A stretch of DNA of 64,000 nucleotides from Bacteroidales bacterium (GCA_017519865.1 JAFWRQ010000030.1:62001-126000); one strand, 5' to 3'; numbered from the stretch's first letter, positions 35,568 to 44,696 are shown. Numbers and translations are program-made. The notes: generated by a model from the letters alone, not told the origin.

Positions 35568-37031
35568 ATGGGACGCCGGCTCCTCCTGTCATTCCTGCTC
35601 ATCCTGCTGTCCCTAGGGCTGCAGGCGCAGTTGCCGTCGCCGCTGGACTCCGCCACCACCGCTGCGCTCGAGTCGCGCCTGGAGGAGTATTTCGCGGCTC
35701 TCGAGCGCGAGCCCGTGCAGGTCAAGATAGGGGAGTGCGACTTCATGCTCGAAAACTGTACGGACTCGCTGGTACGGCAGTATGTTGCCGTCCGTATCTA
35801 CGACCATTTCCTGGGCTCCAACGTGATGGGTGACGAGGCTGTCGCCGTGCATATGGTAGACGACTGGTTCATCCCCGGCAAGGTCTCGATGTACAGCGAC
35901 ATAGACATGCTCAATGCACGGGTTTATGCCGAGTTCCACCGCAGTTCCCTGATAGGGATGGAAGCGCCGCGGCTGACGCTGCGGGCCCTGGACGGCTCCG
36001 CCGTCACGGCCCCCGCGCAGGGCGCCGCCAGCGTCCTGTTCTTCTACGACACTTCCTGCGCCAAGTGCAAGCTCGAAATGCTCCGGCTCAGGGAGTATCT
36101 CCCTCAGTTGGATGTGCCGCTGGAATTCTTCGCCGTATACACGGGAGTGTCCGAGGAGCAGTGGAAGGAATTCATCGACACCCGTTGGGACTTCGATTTG
36201 CCCTCGGTGAGGGTACATCACGTCTGGGATCCGGAACTGGAATCCAACTTCCAGATGCTCTACGGCGTGCTCCAGACTCCCCAGATGCTTCTCGTCGGCC
36301 CCGACGGCATCATAGCGGGACGCTCGCTGGACACGGATGCCCTCGCCCAGCTGCTGCCGTCGGTGCTGCCCCAGGCATATGAATACGGCTCCAACACCTC
36401 ACTCTTCGAGTCCCTTTTCGCTGGCGGGGGGACCAGCGCCGCCAACATTCTCGAGATGGCTGAGTACATCAAGGAACAGGCTTTGGCGCGGTCCGACTCC
36501 ACGATGTGCCGCCACATGCTTGGCGATATGCTCTACTATCTGATGGATACGCCCGGGGAGGAGGTCAAACTGGCCCTCAGGACTTTCATAACAATGTATG
36601 TCGAAGGGGATCCCGCCCTCTGGAGCGATCCGTCCGACATCAGGCGCATAGTGCGTCCGGCCGAGGTCTGCAAGGACCTGCTGGACCGCGTGCCTGTCGG
36701 GTCGCGCATCCCGCGCCTGAAGGTGCGCGGCGTCCTGCTGAAGGATGGCGGTCCCGTGGACCTTTCGGATGTGCGGAACCGGCGCCTGCGGAGCCTGCGC
36801 GGCAATCCCGCCTACATCCTTTTCCATACTCCGGGCTGCTCGACCTGCGACGCGGAACTTGAGGCTGTGCGGAGTGTTTTCGAGGCCGAACCCGGTGCCC
36901 GGGTCCTGCTCGTAAACCCTGAAGAAAACGGGGTGGAACTCCTCGATGCCTTCGACCTTTCCGTGCTTCCGTTCGCCCTCAAGATGGACAGGAAGGGTAC
37001 CGTCCTGGCGAAATACATTTCATTTCTCTGA
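35568..37031 (+). CDS. Periplasmic protein with two thioredoxin-like domains (DUF5106-like N-terminus)
   Basis: 487 residues with signal peptide 1-20 (LGLQAQ). An N-terminal helical region (about 25-125) resembles the DUF5106 part found before TlpA-type domains in Bacteroidetes. The first thioredoxin-like fold (about 127-275) has CAKC near 164-167; a second, shorter one at the C-terminus has CSTC near 425-428 and a cis-Pro-like VLPFALKMD. Neither motif is the classical WCGPC, so it may be a reductase for exported thiols or a non-catalytic partner. It begins 3 bases after coaD. Function not known. Confidence 0.75.
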   Translation: MGRRLLLSFLLILLSLGLQAQLPSPLDSATTAALESRLEEYFAALEREPVQVKIGECDFMLENCTDSLVRQYVAVRIYDHFLGSNVMGDEAVAVHMVDDWFIPGKVSMYSDIDMLNARVYAEFHRSSLIGMEAPRLTLRALDGSAVTAPAQGAASVLFFYDTSCAKCKLEMLRLREYLPQLDVPLEFFAVYTGVSEEQWKEFIDTRWDFDLPSVRVHHVWDPELESNFQMLYGVLQTPQMLLVGPDGIIAGRSLDTDALAQLLPSVLPQAYEYGSNTSLFESLFAGGGTSAANILEMAEYIKEQALARSDSTMCRHMLGDMLYYLMDTPGEEVKLALRTFITMYVEGDPALWSDPSDIRRIVRPAEVCKDLLDRVPVGSRIPRLKVRGVLLKDGGPVDLSDVRNRRLRSLRGNPAYILFHTPGCSTCDAELEAVRSVFEAEPGARVLLVNPEENGVELLDAFDLSVLPFALKMDRKGTVLAKYISFL

Positions 37032-37033
37032 TA

Positions 37034-37064
37034 TTGAATCCTTTCAATATTATTGTTATATTTG
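37034..37064 (+). promoter_or_regulatory. Promoter of the small RHH-like gene
   Basis: TTG (37034-37036), 20-base spacer, TATATTTG (37057-37064). The consensus box overlaps the longest possible reading of the next gene and so pushes its start downstream. Confidence 0.65.
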
Positions 37065-37091
37065 CAGGTACTGACCAACACTTGCAAAGCC

Positions 37092-37325
37092 TTGAAACGT
37101 AAAACCAAGAAAACCCCGGCAGTCTCGCCCGACTTCCTGGACAGGCAGCGGGCATCCCTGCGCCGCACCCACAGGCAGGTCATCTATCTAAACGAAAAAG
37201 AACTGGCAGCCATAGATGAATATTGCCGCCAGTTCAAGATTTCCGCCAAGTCGGCACTTTACCGACAGGCCATCATGGAAAGGATTCTCGCCGGTCTGGA
37301 CGAGAATCATCCTACCCTTTTCTAA
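37092..37325 (+). CDS. Small conserved protein, ribbon-helix-helix-like, probable TTG start
   Basis: 77 residues if the TTG at 37092 is the start. There is no ATG in this frame before the conserved part, so a non-ATG start is required. The conserved core reads RQVIYLNEKELAAIDEYCRQ followed by KSALYRQAIMERILAGLDEN and the ending HPTLF, a strand-helix-helix arrangement like small RHH DNA-binding proteins; near-identical tails are familiar in Bacteroidetes. Function not assigned. Its stop overlaps the convergent peptidase gene by 4 bases. Confidence 0.65.
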   Translation: MKRKTKKTPAVSPDFLDRQRASLRRTHRQVIYLNEKELAAIDEYCRQFKISAKSALYRQAIMERILAGLDENHPTLF

Positions 37326-37993
37326 TTCCTCCGGGCCATCCCTATGTAATAGAGCAGGGTGGCCAGCGAACCTATCGCCGCTATGACGTAGGTGTAAGCC
37401 GCCCACTTGAGCGCATCCTGCGCCATCGGGGCAGTTTCAACATCAGTGATACGTGAGTCCTTGAGCCACGCGACGGCGCGCTGGCTGGCATTGACCTCGA
37501 CCGGCAGCGTCACGAAGCTGAAGAGCGTGGAGGCTGCGAAGAGGGCTATGCCTATCCATAGCAGGGAAGGGGTGATGTTGATCAGCAATACTCCCAGAAG
37601 AATGACCCACTGGACCGTGCGGTTCGCGAAAGTGACCACCGGAACGAGTTTGGAGCGCAGCCTGAGCGGGGCGTAGCCCTGCGCGTGCTGCAGCACGTGG
37701 CCGCACTCGTGTGCGGCTACCGCGGCTGCGGCTATGCTGCGCTGACCGTATACGGCCTCGCTGAGGTTTACGGTCATCGTCTCGGGGTTGAAATGGTCCG
37801 TAAGCTGACCCTCGACGCTGGTGATGCGTACATTGGTGATGCCGTTGGCCTCGAGCATCCTGCGCGCGACCTCTGCACCGGTGAGTCCGCCGGGGGTGGG
37901 GATCTGCGAATACTTCCTGAACCTGCTCTGCAGGGTCTGCTGGATGATGAAACTGGCCACCATCACGGCAATGAGTATGATCCAAATGTTCAT
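37322..37993 (-). CDS. Membrane-bound neutral zinc metallopeptidase, YugP family
   Basis: 223 residues. One N-terminal helix (MNIWIILIAVMVASFII) precedes the cytosolic or membrane-associated protease part with His95-Glu96-x-x-His99 (AAHECGHVLQHAQGYAPLR), and two or three hydrophobic helices follow (about 115-160 and near 205). This is the PF04298 layout. I start at the ATG at 37993; the longer reading begins with TTG inside the -7 box. Substrate unknown. Divergent from alr. Confidence 0.88.
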   Translation of the reverse strand: MNIWIILIAVMVASFIIQQTLQSRFRKYSQIPTPGGLTGAEVARRMLEANGITNVRITSVEGQLTDHFNPETMTVNLSEAVYGQRSIAAAAVAAHECGHVLQHAQGYAPLRLRSKLVPVVTFANRTVQWVILLGVLLINITPSLLWIGIALFAASTLFSFVTLPVEVNASQRAVAWLKDSRITDVETAPMAQDALKWAAYTYVIAAIGSLATLLYYIGMARRN

Positions 37994-38014
37994 GTCGATT
38001 GTCTTTATCAACTC

Positions 38015-38022
38015 CAAATATA
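38015..38022 (-). promoter_or_regulatory. -7 box for the zinc peptidase gene
   Basis: TATATTTG on the minus strand, 21 bases before the ATG at 37993. No -33 at the standard distance. Confidence 0.45.
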
Positions 38023-38033
38023 CAAAAAATTCT

Positions 38034-38041
38034 TATTTTTG
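38034..38041 (+). promoter_or_regulatory. -7 box for alr
   Basis: TATTTTTG, 23 bases before the alr ATG and 11 bases from the opposing peptidase box. No -33 match at the right distance. Confidence 0.45.
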
Positions 38042-38064
38042 TCGTTTGTAATCGAGTATAGGAG

Positions 38065-39186
38065 ATGCCACATCCGGAAAATGATTTCTCGCGGCTGGAG
38101 CTCAACCTCCCTGCCTGTCAGGAGAACTACCGATACTTCCGCTCACGGCTGGAGCCTTCCACCAGACTTCTGGTCTTGGTGAAGGCCAACGCGTACGGGC
38201 ACGGAGCCGTGGAGTTCGCCGCGATGATGCAGTCGTGCGGGGCGGACTACCTCGCAGTGGCCCTGCCCGTGGAGGGCATGGAACTCCGGCAGGCCGGTAT
38301 CAGCCTTCCCATACTCGTGCTCACCGCCGGGACCGACTTCTTCGAGGAGATCATTGACAACCATCTCGAGCCCGGCATCCCCAACCTGTACACGCTCCAG
38401 GCCCTATGCGAGGTGCTCAAGGCCCGCGGACTGCGGGATTTCCCCGTTCACATCAAGCTCGATACAGGAATGCACCGCCTGGGCTTCATGCCAAGCGAGA
38501 TGCCGGAGTTGATGTCCTTCCTCAAGGATTGCCCTTGGGTGAAGGTGAAGTCCGTATACTCGCATCTTGCCGCGGCGGAGGACCCTTCGGCCGACGACTT
38601 CACCCTGGGACAGATCGGACTGTTCAAGACCGGGGCCGACGAACTCACCGCTTCGCTGGGCTACAAGCCGATGTACCATATCCTCAACTCCGCAGGCATC
38701 GAGCGTTTCCCGCAGTATCAGTACGACATGGTGCGTCTGGGCATAGGCATCTATGGCATCAGTTCACTTCCCGGAGTGCATCTGGCCCCGGTGGCTTCCC
38801 TTAAGGTGAAAGTGCTGCAGGTCAAGACGTTGACTCCGCTGGACGGAGCCATCGGATACGGCCGCTACGGGCACATCGCCCCGGAGGGGACCGTCATTGC
38901 TACGGTGCCGGTCGGCTATGCCGACGGCATAGACCGCCACCTCGGCCGCGGCCGGGCCTCGTTTTCGTTGAACGGCCGCCGCGTCCCCACCATCGGCAAT
39001 ATCTGCATGGACATGTGCATGCTGGACGTGACCGGTGTCCCTGCGAAGGCAGGCGACACGGTTACCGTCTTCGGCGAGGATCCTACCGTGTCCGAACTCG
39101 CCGAAATACTGGGCACCATACCCTATGAGATCATGACTTCGGTCCCGCGCCGCATCGAGCGCGTGATCATCCGAAAGAAGCAGTAA
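38065..39186 (+). CDS. alr: Alanine racemase
   Basis: PLP enzyme that makes D-alanine for peptidoglycan. 373 residues. PLP-binding Lys40 in LVLVKANAYGHG, a TIM-barrel domain to about 240, and a C-terminal beta domain with IGYGRYGH around the second catalytic Tyr and GNICMDMCMLDVT. The start gives the usual short N-terminus. It ends 6 bases from the convergent S4 gene. Confidence 0.95.
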   Translation: MPHPENDFSRLELNLPACQENYRYFRSRLEPSTRLLVLVKANAYGHGAVEFAAMMQSCGADYLAVALPVEGMELRQAGISLPILVLTAGTDFFEEIIDNHLEPGIPNLYTLQALCEVLKARGLRDFPVHIKLDTGMHRLGFMPSEMPELMSFLKDCPWVKVKSVYSHLAAAEDPSADDFTLGQIGLFKTGADELTASLGYKPMYHILNSAGIERFPQYQYDMVRLGIGIYGISSLPGVHLAPVASLKVKVLQVKTLTPLDGAIGYGRYGHIAPEGTVIATVPVGYADGIDRHLGRGRASFSLNGRRVPTIGNICMDMCMLDVTGVPAKAGDTVTVFGEDPTVSELAEILGTIPYEIMTSVPRRIERVIIRKKQ

Positions 39187-39192
39187 GTAAGG

Positions 39193-39621
39193 TTATTCCT
39201 CGTCGTCTGTGTCGTCGTCCTCGAACGGGTCGGCCGAGAAGTCGATGCCGTCCCAGATAGCGTCCATCTCGCGCCTGTCCTTCTTGGTGGGGCGGCCCGC
39301 TCCGCGGTCGCGCCTGACGAAGAAGGTCTCGTGCGGCGCGTGGAGCTTGTCAAGCTCGCTCTGCGGCGTGAGGTTCTCGGCGAATTCGGGGACTTTCTGC
39401 GCCCCCATCCTCTGTTCCGCTATCTGCAGGACCTTGAATGTATACAGCGCCACGCCCTTGCGGACGGAGACCGTGTCTCCGACCTTGACGGGCTTGGAAG
39501 CCTTGACGGGAGCGCCGTTGAGCTGCACCTTGTTGCCGTTGCAGGCTTCGGTGGCGTCGCTCCGCGTCTTGTACAGGCGGATGGCCCATACGTACTTGTC
39601 AATTCTTACTGAATCTGCCAT
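39193..39621 (-). CDS. S4-domain RNA-binding protein (Hsp15-like)
   Basis: 142 residues. The S4 fold (about 1-65) starts RIDKYVWAIRLYKTRSDA and resembles Hsp15, which rescues stalled 50S subunits carrying peptidyl-tRNA. The middle is basic (RRDRGAGRPTKKDRRE) and the end strongly acidic (DPFEDDDTDDEE). I start at the ATG at 39621; the longer frame is a shadow of manA. It overlaps the manA end by 23 bases. Role by analogy only. Confidence 0.82.
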   Translation of the reverse strand: MADSVRIDKYVWAIRLYKTRSDATEACNGNKVQLNGAPVKASKPVKVGDTVSVRKGVALYTFKVLQIAEQRMGAQKVPEFAENLTPQSELDKLHAPHETFFVRRDRGAGRPTKKDRREMDAIWDGIDFSADPFEDDDTDDEE

Positions 39622-40729
39622 ATACGCTGTTGAATTTATATTCTTCGCCTTCGCCCGGGAGTTCGGGCTCGGCGGACGGGTCGATGTAGGCGTCCGGCTC
39701 CTCTTCCCGTTCCACCAGGACCTCGACAAGGACTGTGCCGCTCTGGCGTGGGACGAGATAGAAATCTTCGATCTCGGCGGGGACGAGGACGGTCTCGCCG
39801 GCCTGCAGGATGGTTGACTCCATCCCTCCGGCGGCCGGCACCTGCACCGAGGCTTCGCCTGAGGCGCAGAAGTAGACGGCGAAGCCGCCGTTCTCTCCGG
39901 CCACTATGTGCACGGGATCCTTGAGGTCCATCCTCGTGGCGGTGAATTCCGGGCTCTTGACGAGCTTTCCGTCAGGAGCCGCATCGGAAGGCTTCCAAGC
40001 CTTGAAGTCGATGAAGTCCAGGGCCTCGACGAGGCCGAGGGCGGAGTCGAACTCCTCCTCGGGGAGTTCCTCGCCCCAGGCGTGGAGGCAGAAGTCCAGG
40101 GGCGAAGCCTCGCTGACTTCGAGGAGCACGACGCCTTCTGCGGCGTGCACCGTCCCGGGCTGGATGTGGAAACAGTCGCCGGGCCAGGGCTTCACTTCGT
40201 TCAGCAGGCCCTCGACGCCTCCGTCCTGGCAGGCCCGGTACAGTTCGTCGGCGCCGGTGTCCCGGCGGAAGCCCAGCCAGAGGCTGGCGTCCGGCCGGGC
40301 ATCCAGCACGTACCACATCTTGGCCTTGCCGAGGAAGTCGTAGCGCTGTCCCGCCGTCTCGTCGTCGGGATGGACCATCAGCGGAGTGCGTCCTTCCGCG
40401 TCTATCAGCTTGATGCTCAAGGGGAACTGCCGGCCGTAGTATGCGAAGGCCTTCTCGCCGACTATGCGGTCGAGATACATATCCATAACTTCGCTGAGGG
40501 TATTGCCCGCAAGCCAGCCATCGAGGATCTGCGAGTCGCGGTATCCGAGGTCGGCGATCTCGTGGCTCTCGGCCACGGGGCCTCCCTTCTCCAACTTGCT
40601 CAGGCGGCCCTTGCCGTCGCTGGTCACGAAAGACTTGCCGTAATTCTTTTCAAGCTTCCGGCCGCCCCAGGCGAAGGATTCGCCGATGGGCAGGAACTTG
40701 AAGGGATATAGTTTCCTGGGTTCTTCCAT
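39599..40729 (-). CDS. manA: Mannose-6-phosphate isomerase, class I type
   Basis: Interconverts mannose-6-phosphate and fructose-6-phosphate, linking glycolysis with GDP-sugar synthesis. 376 residues from the ATG at 40729 (MEEPRKLYPFKFLPIGESFA). Metal ligands are seen as the HPDDE motif in PLMVHPDDETAGQ, the Glu of the PVAESHEIAD region and His in IQPGTVHAAEG. The C-terminal cupin follows. It heads a two-gene unit with the S4 protein. Confidence 0.88.
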   Translation of the reverse strand: MEEPRKLYPFKFLPIGESFAWGGRKLEKNYGKSFVTSDGKGRLSKLEKGGPVAESHEIADLGYRDSQILDGWLAGNTLSEVMDMYLDRIVGEKAFAYYGRQFPLSIKLIDAEGRTPLMVHPDDETAGQRYDFLGKAKMWYVLDARPDASLWLGFRRDTGADELYRACQDGGVEGLLNEVKPWPGDCFHIQPGTVHAAEGVVLLEVSEASPLDFCLHAWGEELPEEEFDSALGLVEALDFIDFKAWKPSDAAPDGKLVKSPEFTATRMDLKDPVHIVAGENGGFAVYFCASGEASVQVPAAGGMESTILQAGETVLVPAEIEDFYLVPRQSGTVLVEVLVEREEEPDAYIDPSAEPELPGEGEEYKFNSVYGRFSKN

Positions 40730-40803
40730 ATTTTCAATGATTCCTTTTACAAAGTAAACAAAAAATCGTAACTTGGCCAAGAATACCAAACCGGTCAAAT
40801 CAG

Positions 40804-41388
40804 ATGAAAGGAGTTTATATTTTCCTGGCTGAAGGCTTCGAGGATGTCGAGGCCCTCGCCACTGCCGACGTCCTCCGCAGGGGAGGCGTTCCCGTAGAAC
40901 TCGTCTCGCTTGGCGACGAACCGTTCGTTGTGTCCTCGCACCGGGTTGCGGTGGGAGTCGACCAGACTTTCGATTATTTCGCCCTTCATCTGGACCGCGG
41001 TGCCGATGAGCGGGACGTGATGATATTCCCCGGGGGAATGCCCGGCACCCGTAACCTCGCAGGCAACGGAATGCTCATGGACATGATGCAGGAGCATTAT
41101 GACGAGGGAGGCACCGTAGCCGCCATCTGTGCTGCCCCCGGCCTCGTCCTCTCGCAGCTCGAAGGCATAGCCGGCAAGCGCGTGACCTGCTTCGACGGCT
41201 TTGAGGGCATCCTGGAGGAGGCCGGCGCCAAGTTCGAACCGCGCCCGGCCATCACTGACGGCCGCGTCATCACCGGCCGCAGCGCCGGCCACGCCATCGC
41301 CTTCGGACTCGAGATTCTCAAGAAGATCAAGGGCGAAGAGAAGGCCGCCGAGGTCCGTCACGCCTTGATGCTCGAGACCCTGGACTAG
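40804..41388 (+). CDS. DJ-1/PfpI-family protein
   Basis: 194 residues of the ThiJ/DJ-1 glutamine-amidotransferase-like fold (DJ-1/YajL subgroup). The conserved Glu lies in LAEGFEDVEA near 11-19, the reactive nucleophile-elbow Cys109 in AAICAAPGLVLSQ, and FPGGMPGTRNL carries the glycine-rich loop. Relatives act as chaperones or deglycases under oxidative or carbonyl stress; the exact activity is debated. It converges with the DUF4249 gene, overlapping by 4 bases. Confidence 0.9.
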   Translation: MKGVYIFLAEGFEDVEALATADVLRRGGVPVELVSLGDEPFVVSSHRVAVGVDQTFDYFALHLDRGADERDVMIFPGGMPGTRNLAGNGMLMDMMQEHYDEGGTVAAICAAPGLVLSQLEGIAGKRVTCFDGFEGILEEAGAKFEPRPAITDGRVITGRSAGHAIAFGLEILKKIKGEEKAAEVRHALMLETLD

Positions 41389-42290
41389 AATCCCGGAGGG
41401 AGCATCCCGTGGTCGGCGAGCATTTCCATGCGGGTGCGGTTGGGGTTGCCGATCACCAGGCTCATCTTGAAACAGTGGGCCAGGGCGAAGACACCGGCCG
41501 CGCCGCCCCGGATGTTGGTCGGGAGGTTGGCAGGCTGTGGCGAGAACAGCGGCATGTGGGCCATGCTTTCGGTCATCAGAGCCGTCATATACGAGTAGAA
41601 GAAATCTGACATCGAGTAGGTATAGAGCTCGATTACATCGCCTTCCTTCAGGGGAGGCGTTTCTTCTCCTGTCCCGAGGATGTCGAAGGCGGTGTAGAAG
41701 AAGTATTCGCCTCCGTTGAGGTAGTTCCCGTCGAACATCTGGTAGCCGTCGATGGATATCCATTTGCCGTAGCCGTGGGCCTCGCCGTTCACGCGGAGGT
41801 CCGCGGCGTAGTGGCTGATGATGCCCGGCAGGTCCTGGCCCCAGATAGCGAAGCACCACAGCGAATCGGACATCTTGTAGTAATCGAAATCGTCGCCGCG
41901 TACGCCTGCAGGCGGCATGGTGTCCGAAGCTTCGAAGTGGAAGGCTTCTCCTTCGTCTTCTCCGTCGACGGTAAGGGTGTAGGTCTTGCCGACTTCTCCG
42001 GCGTAATCTTCAGGAGTATAGTAGCATCCGGTGCCCTGTTCCTCTTCGAGATCGATCTCCCGTGTGCCGTCCGAGAGCCTGACACGTGCTCCGGTGATGA
42101 CCGGGATGCGCTCCGAAGGCGTCCCGTAGGGCGCCGAGGCGCTGAGGCGGACGCAGTGCGCCGTCGTGTCCGTGGTCAGGACCGCGTCCACCACGACGCG
42201 GCGCACGTCCGACTCCTTGATGTCGGGGACGAAGTCCTCGACGCAGGAGACGGCCGCCAGCAGCGTCAGTATCAGGAGCAACTTTCTCAT
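41385..42290 (-). CDS. DUF4249-family lipoprotein, partner of a TonB receptor
   Basis: 301 residues. Signal peptide with lipobox AVSC, lipid site Cys16, then the DUF4249 opening VEDFVPDIKESDVRRVVVDA and Ig-like beta-strands (VRLSDGTREIDLEEEQ, TYTLTVDGEDEG). It overlaps the upstream TonB receptor gene by 4 bases, the standard pairing for this family. By analogy with SusC/SusD it could be the outer leaflet partner of that receptor; cargo unknown. Confidence 0.88.
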   Translation of the reverse strand: MRKLLLILTLLAAVSCVEDFVPDIKESDVRRVVVDAVLTTDTTAHCVRLSASAPYGTPSERIPVITGARVRLSDGTREIDLEEEQGTGCYYTPEDYAGEVGKTYTLTVDGEDEGEAFHFEASDTMPPAGVRGDDFDYYKMSDSLWCFAIWGQDLPGIISHYAADLRVNGEAHGYGKWISIDGYQMFDGNYLNGGEYFFYTAFDILGTGEETPPLKEGDVIELYTYSMSDFFYSYMTALMTESMAHMPLFSPQPANLPTNIRGGAAGVFALAHCFKMSLVIGNPNRTRMEMLADHGMLPPGF

Positions 42291-44662
42291 AGGGTCAGCG
42301 TATATGAGATTGAAGGGATCGCGGTGAAAAGATAGACTTTCCGGGCCGTAATTTCTTCTGTATCATCGTTGTAATGAAAGTCAAGCGCCCACGCGTTGTG
42401 GCGTGAATAGACGTTGTACACGGAGAAGTTCCACTCGCCGTGGCCACGTTTGCCGGCGGGCACGCGCCTGCCCTGGAGCGTCAGCGACAGGTCGAGGCGG
42501 TGGTAGTCCGGGAAGTGGTCGCGGTTGCGGTCGGAGTACAGGGGCACGCGCGAGCCGCCGACCTCGTAGACCCCGGAGGGGTACGTTGTCGGCGCGCCGC
42601 TGTAGTACACCCAGTCGGCCGATGTCGAAAGTCTCTTGCTGAACCGGTAGGTTCCTATCACCGAGACGCTGTGCTTATGGTTCATAGGGGAGTCGTAGGG
42701 CTTGCCTCCGTTGATCTCCGGTATTTTGTAACGGGCCTGGGAGAGGGTGTAACTTATCCAGCCGTCGAATTTCCCTTTCTCGTACTTGACCATGAATTCC
42801 GCGCCGCGCGCGAATGAGGTGCCGGTGCGGATCTCCGCCTCGAGATCCTCGTTCATAATGACGTTGGGGTGGTCCTTGAAGTCTATTGTGTTGCGGTTGT
42901 CCTTGTAGAAAAGCTCTACCGAGGTTTCCAGTGCGTCGTTGAAGAAATTCTTGAAGAATCCCACGGTGTACTGGTCCGAGACCTGAGGCTTGATGTTGGG
43001 CGAGGCCGAGAACCAGATGTCCAGCGGCGAGCCTGAAATGCTGTAGATTGCCTGCTGGATGTATTGGACATTCCGGCTCCAGGCAGCCTTGAAGGACATC
43101 GAGGGGGTGATGCTGAAGGAGGAGGAGAAGCGCGGCTCGAGGGCGTGCCATGCCTTGACGGTTTCGCCCTTGGCGAAATCCTCGGTGTGGTCGAGCCTGT
43201 GCTCATCGTTGTAGTAACGCTGCGTGCGCTCGCCCACGGTGGCGAAGTTAGACAGGCGCAGGCCATAGCGCAGCGTGACCTTTGTGCCTATCTTCTGCTC
43301 GTTCTGGAGGTAGAAATCCGGGGCGTACGCCATGGTCTCGGGATAGGTATATTCACTGAAAATGCCCTCGCTCCTCGGGGTGAAGATGGCCGGACTGATG
43401 ACGTAGCGGTTGCCTTGGAAGCCGAAGCTGACAGTGTTGGAAGCGTTCAGGAACCAGTTGAAGTCTGCCTTGAAGCCCTGGTTGTGGAGGTTTGAGCCCA
43501 TGTCCACGTCCGTAGCCGAAAATTCCAGCAAGGTATTGAAGTCATAGTGTGAGTTCAGCAGGGTGAAGTTGGAGAACAGTTTCGGGGAGAAGATATGGTT
43601 CCAGCGCAGGGACTGTGTATTGTTGGCAAAGCCCATGTCGAGGTTCAGGTCGGCGGCCTCGGAGTTTTTCATGGCGAAAACGTCCTTGCCGTTGAAAACG
43701 CTCAGGTACAGGCGGTTGTTGTCGTTTATGATCCAGTTGGCCTTGGCGTTGACGTCGTAGAAGAACATCCTGTCTCCTTTCAATGCCCCGAACAGCGGGA
43801 AGAACAGGTCGATGTATGTGCGTCGTGCGGCGACCATGAAACTGGCCTTGTCCTTCACTATCGGGCCCTCGATGAGGGCCTTGGAGGAGATGAGGCCGAG
43901 GCTCAGCGAGCCGCCGAGTTCAGTCATATTGCCGTCGATGGTGTGGATGTCCAGCAGCGAGGACAGGCGGCCGCCGTATTTCGCGGAGATGTCGCCCTTG
44001 TAGAGGTCGCCGGTCTTGACGGCGTCGTTGTTGAAGACGGAGAAGAAGCCCATGAAGTGGCCGGCGTTGTAGACCGGGGCCTCGTCCATCAGGACGAGGT
44101 TCTGGTCAACGCCGCCGCCACGGACGCTGAAGCCCGTCGAGCCTTCGCTCGGCGCCTGCACGCCCGGCATCATCTGGATGACCTTGATGATGTCCGTCTC
44201 GCCGAAGAGGACGGGGACCTTCTTTATGAAATCGCCCGAGAGATTGACCAGGCTTGTCTCCGGGCGGAGCAGTTTCTCGCGCTTCGAGACGGCCGTGACG
44301 GTCGAACCCTCGATGGCGAACGAGTCCTCTTCCAGGATGAAATCCTTGCGGAGATTGCCCTTCAGGCTTATCTGCAACGAGTCTGTACGATATCCGATGG
44401 CTTCGCAGACTATCGTATATTCCCCTGCAGGCAGTTCCAGGGAGTAGAAGCCGTAGGCGTTGGTGGCTTTCCCGGCGCGGATGTTGCCGGAAGGGTACAC
44501 CGCCACTCCGATCAGCACCTCGCCCGTCGCGGCATCCTTCACGTGTCCGCTGACGGTGTAGCGCCCCTCCGGCGCCACTCCCTCCGGCGCCTGCCTCGCC
44601 ATACTCCCGATATGGCCCGACATCGCTGCCAGCAGCAGTATTACGCTCAAAAGTCTCTTCAT
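42287..44662 (-). CDS. TonB-dependent outer-membrane receptor paired with DUF4249
   Basis: 791 residues from the ATG at 44662, giving a signal peptide (MKRLLSVILLLAAMSGHIGS). A CarboxypepD_reg-like domain (about 35-115) is followed by a plug region (about 120-235, VIQMMPGVQAPSEGSTGFSV and RGGGVDQNLVLMDEAPVYN) and a barrel ending SISYTLTL. The open frame continues 65 codons upstream through a 42-base tandem repeat, but that part has no signal peptide and crosses the promoter box. Probably imports a compound with the downstream lipoprotein; substrate unknown. Confidence 0.88.
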   Translation of the reverse strand: MKRLLSVILLLAAMSGHIGSMARQAPEGVAPEGRYTVSGHVKDAATGEVLIGVAVYPSGNIRAGKATNAYGFYSLELPAGEYTIVCEAIGYRTDSLQISLKGNLRKDFILEEDSFAIEGSTVTAVSKREKLLRPETSLVNLSGDFIKKVPVLFGETDIIKVIQMMPGVQAPSEGSTGFSVRGGGVDQNLVLMDEAPVYNAGHFMGFFSVFNNDAVKTGDLYKGDISAKYGGRLSSLLDIHTIDGNMTELGGSLSLGLISSKALIEGPIVKDKASFMVAARRTYIDLFFPLFGALKGDRMFFYDVNAKANWIINDNNRLYLSVFNGKDVFAMKNSEAADLNLDMGFANNTQSLRWNHIFSPKLFSNFTLLNSHYDFNTLLEFSATDVDMGSNLHNQGFKADFNWFLNASNTVSFGFQGNRYVISPAIFTPRSEGIFSEYTYPETMAYAPDFYLQNEQKIGTKVTLRYGLRLSNFATVGERTQRYYNDEHRLDHTEDFAKGETVKAWHALEPRFSSSFSITPSMSFKAAWSRNVQYIQQAIYSISGSPLDIWFSASPNIKPQVSDQYTVGFFKNFFNDALETSVELFYKDNRNTIDFKDHPNVIMNEDLEAEIRTGTSFARGAEFMVKYEKGKFDGWISYTLSQARYKIPEINGGKPYDSPMNHKHSVSVIGTYRFSKRLSTSADWVYYSGAPTTYPSGVYEVGGSRVPLYSDRNRDHFPDYHRLDLSLTLQGRRVPAGKRGHGEWNFSVYNVYSRHNAWALDFHYNDDTEEITARKVYLFTAIPSISYTLTL

Positions 44663-44669
44663 TGCGCTG

Positions 44670-44677
44670 CAAAGATA
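44670..44677 (-). promoter_or_regulatory. -7 box for the DUF4249-linked TonB receptor
   Basis: TATCTTTG on the minus strand ends only 7 bases before the ATG at 44662, which implies a very short leader. No -33 match at the right distance. Confidence 0.5.
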
Positions 44678-44696
44678 CTGCTTTTTTCGCGTCCTG

